From: an uncultured Caulobacteraceae bacterium
GTDB taxonomy: Bacteria > Pseudomonadota > Alphaproteobacteria > Caulobacterales > Caulobacteraceae
Assembly: GCA_903872075.1 (NCBI GenBank)
Contig: CAIQJF010000011.1
Location: forward strand, 62,001 to 126,000
Direction: 5' to 3'
DNA: 64,000 bases
The translations under genes were made by a program, and so were the position numbers. Each line of letters starts with the position of its first letter. Within the stretch, counting starts at the first letter, position 1. This document shows positions 61,809 through 64,000 of the stretch, piece after piece. Below the pieces are notes generated by a model that was not told the origin of the DNA, did no database searches, and saw only the letters and a program-made list of their open reading frames with translations.

Positions 61809-64000
61809 TCAGGCGAACGCCAGGGCGAGGAAGGTTTGCAGTTCCTTGACGTGCCGCGACATCAACCCGGCCGCTGTCGACGCCGACGCAGGGCGGCCCA
61901 CATAACGGGCGCGCTTGGCGGAAATGTTCATCTTGGCGAGAGTCAGCTCCAGCCATGGATCGACGAACGTCCAGCCGCCCATGTTCTTGGGCTCCTCCTG
62001 GCACCACACCAGCTCGGCGGTTTTGAACCGTGCCAGTTCGGTGCTGAGCGATTTGACCGGCCACGGATAGAACTGTTCGAGCCTCATCAGATAGACGTCG
62101 TCGACACCGCGTTTTTCCCGTTCGTCCAGCAGGTCATAGTAGACCTTGCCGGAGCAAAGCACGACGCGGCGAATCTCCGTGTCGGGCTTCAAGGTCGCAC
62201 TGGTGTGGCGTCCGTACTCCGCGTCGTCGCGAAGCACACGGTGGAAGGACGAGCCTTCGGCCATGTCCGCCAGTGATGACACCGCCTTCTTGTGTCGCAG
62301 CAGCGATTTGGGTGTCATCACGATCAGCGGCTTGCGGAACTCACGAAGAATCTGCCGTCGCAACAGGTGGAAATAGTTTGCCGGCGTCGTGCAGTTCGCC
62401 ACCTGCAGATTGTCCTCGGCGCACAGTTGCAGATAGCGCTCAAGGCGGGCCGAGGAGTGCTCGGGGCCCTGGCCTTCATAGCCATGCGGGAGCAGCATCA
62501 CGAGCCCCGACATGCGCAACCACTTGCGCTCGCCTGACGAGATGAACTGATCGATCACCACCTGAGCGCCATTGGCGAAGTCGCCGAACTGGGCTTCCCA
62601 GAGCGTGAGCGTATTCGGGTCGGTCAGGGAGAAGCCGTACTCGAAGCCCAGAACCGCCTCTTCGGAGAGCGCCGAATCCAGCGCCTCGAAATGCGCCTGG
62701 CCAGGCCGCAGGTTGGAGAGGGGCGTGTAGTGCTTCTCGGTCGTCTGATCGATCAGGTCGCAGTGCCGTTGGACAAAGGTGCCCCGCACGCTGTCCTGAC
62801 CTGAAAGGCGAACCGGGACGCCCTGGTCCAGCAGGCTGGCGAAGGCCAGGTGTTCGGCGGTCGCCCAGTCGATGTTCTCGCCGGTCTCAATGGCTGTGCG
62901 CCGCGTGTCGATGACCCGCGCCACGGTCTTGTGAGCGTCGAACCCTTCGGGAATCGCTGTGATCTTCAGGCCGAGGTCGCGAAGTTTGGTCGCCGCCACG
63001 GCGGTGTTGCCGCGTCGCTCCTCGCCGTCGGCCAGGGCAAGACCCGACCACTTGCCGTCCAGCCAGTCCGCCTTGTCGGCGTGCCATGTCTTGCCGGCCT
63101 CGAACTCGGCGTCCAGATGGGCCGCGAACTCGGCGATCCACCCGTCGATTTCCACCGCCGTCGCGACACCTTCGCGAATGAGCCGCTCGGCGTAGATTTC
63201 CCGGGTCGAGGCGTGCGCCCGGATCTTCTTGTACATCAGCGGCTGGGTCATCGTGGGGTCATCGCCCTCGTTGTGACCGAACCGCCGGTAGCAGAACATG
63301 TCGATCACCACGTCCTTGCCGAACTGCTGGCGGTATTCCACGGCAACCTTGGCCGCGAAGGTGACGGCTTCAGGATCGTCGCCATTGGCGTGGAAGATCG
63401 GCGCCTCCACCATCAGCGCGTTGTCCGACGGATAGGGGCTCGTGCGGCTGTAGTTGGGGCTGGTTGTGAAGCCGATCTGGTTGTTGACGATGAAGTGGAT
63501 CGCCCCGCCGGTGCGGTATCCGCGGATCCCCATCAGGTTGAAGCATTCCGCCACCACGCCCTGGCCGGCGAAAGCGGCGTCGCCGTGCATCAGCAGGGGC
63601 AGCACGTGGCCGCGACCGAAGTTTGGGTTGTCGCGTAGCGTGAAGGCCTGCTTGGCGCGCGCCTTGCCCAGCACCACCGGATTGACGATCTCCAGGTGAC
63701 TGGGGTTGGCCGTCAGCGACAGGTGCACTTCGTTGTCATCGAACCCGCGGTCCGAGGACGCGCCGAGGTGATATTTGACGTCGCCCGAGCCCTCGATGTC
63801 GGAGGGCAGGGACGATCCGCCCTGAAACTCGTGGAAGATGGCCCGGTAGGGTTTGGCCATGACCGCGGCCAGGACATTCAGGCGTCCCCGGTGCGGCATG
63901 CCGATCACGATGTCTTTGACGCCCAGGGCGCCGCCGCGCTTGATGATCTGTTCGAGCGCCGGAACGGCCCCCTCCGCGCCGTCCAGCCCGAACCGCTTTG
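61809..64000 (-). CDS. sucA: 2-oxoglutarate dehydrogenase E1 (partial, 5' end outside window)
   Basis: The 3' 2192 bases of sucA; the N-terminal part lies beyond 64000. From the edge the frame reads KRFGLDGAEGAVPALEQI and then IGMPHRGRLNVLAA, so the GTG at 63908 is internal. ThDP-site features are GDAAFAGQGVVAE and NNQIGFTTSP, with a later PLMYKKIRAHASTREIY and LPHGYEGQGPEHSSARLER. It decarboxylates 2-oxoglutarate and passes the succinyl unit to SucB. It heads the sucA-sucB-fkbM-lpdA set. Confidence 0.97.
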   Translation of the reverse strand, partial: KRFGLDGAEGAVPALEQIIKRGGALGVKDIVIGMPHRGRLNVLAAVMAKPYRAIFHEFQGGSSLPSDIEGSGDVKYHLGASSDRGFDDNEVHLSLTANPSHLEIVNPVVLGKARAKQAFTLRDNPNFGRGHVLPLLMHGDAAFAGQGVVAECFNLMGIRGYRTGGAIHFIVNNQIGFTTSPNYSRTSPYPSDNALMVEAPIFHANGDDPEAVTFAAKVAVEYRQQFGKDVVIDMFCYRRFGHNEGDDPTMTQPLMYKKIRAHASTREIYAERLIREGVATAVEIDGWIAEFAAHLDAEFEAGKTWHADKADWLDGKWSGLALADGEERRGNTAVAATKLRDLGLKITAIPEGFDAHKTVARVIDTRRTAIETGENIDWATAEHLAFASLLDQGVPVRLSGQDSVRGTFVQRHCDLIDQTTEKHYTPLSNLRPGQAHFEALDSALSEEAVLGFEYGFSLTDPNTLTLWEAQFGDFANGAQVVIDQFISSGERKWLRMSGLVMLLPHGYEGQGPEHSSARLERYLQLCAEDNLQVANCTTPANYFHLLRRQILREFRKPLIVMTPKSLLRHKKAVSSLADMAEGSSFHRVLRDDAEYGRHTSATLKPDTEIRRVVLCSGKVYYDLLDEREKRGVDDVYLMRLEQFYPWPVKSLSTELARFKTAELVWCQEEPKNMGGWTFVDPWLELTLAKMNISAKRARYVGRPASASTAAGLMSRHVKELQTFLALAFA

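Noticed and set aside
1-64000. CRISPR arrays, insertion sequences and rRNA genes
   Set aside because: No regularly spaced repeats, transposase genes or rRNA-like sequence were found on either strand.

Overview
The window is GC-rich alphaproteobacterial chromosomal DNA, most consistent with Caulobacterales (a Phenylobacterium- or Caulobacter-like organism). That placement is inferred from gene content: an RpoE/ChrR pair of the ECF11 type, a DUF484-xerC pair, sucA-sucB-lpd, an alphaproteobacterial-style PriA, many TonB receptors, and a set of SDR, P450 and NTF2-like genes. No rRNA gene or CRISPR array is visible. One tRNA gene with a CAT anticodon lies at 35343-35418.

Region by region. 1-360 has no convincing gene, but it contains two matched hairpins with near-identical 16-nt loops (C-rich on the minus strand) and a strong terminator-like hairpin. 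365-21152 is a catabolic or accessory region: two divergent TonB-dependent receptors, five SDR dehydrogenases, two cytochrome P450s, two GST-fold proteins, two NTF2/SnoaL-like proteins, a crotonase, a ThDP enzyme and a TPR protein. About 21.2-31.3 kb is a phage-derived structural module: a zinc-ribbon-like protein, a P22-like portal, a scaffold-like protein, an N4-gp56-type capsid protein followed by a strong terminator, a small structural protein, a gene broken by an amber codon, and two tandem paralogous large proteins. No terminase, integrase, tail or lysis gene is recognised. 31.3-35.3 kb returns to catabolism, with an MFS transporter, an SDR and a Rieske oxygenase.

36.2-42.2 kb is a stress and lipid region. 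A phasin-like gene lies behind a perfect TTGCA-type palindrome, next to a free methionine-R-sulfoxide reductase. It is followed by a divergent singlet-oxygen-type unit: rpoE, chrR, a CFA-synthase-like methyltransferase and DUF2177 on one side, and an FAD amine oxidase-like protein and DUF1365 on the other. Both sides carry the same promoter architecture, TGATCC-N18-TAG. 42.4-46.9 kb joins a PlcP/Agt-like pair (phospholipid turnover and glycolipid synthesis) to a phnCDE transporter, which suggests a phosphate-starvation theme. 47.1-49.5 kb is a polyamine pair: a fold-III PLP decarboxylase and a deoxyhypusine-synthase-like enzyme. The remainder is housekeeping: PAP2-like protein, thioesterase, hydrolase, CHAP protein, TerC, PriA, DUF484-XerC and the 2-oxoglutarate dehydrogenase genes, with sucA cut by the window end.

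The best candidates for something new are the twin-hairpin RNA at 85-196, the reduced capsid module with its paired paralogous proteins, and the layered RpoE/lipid and phosphate/lipid gene neighbourhoods. Functions are assigned from motifs and context only; no database search was possible.
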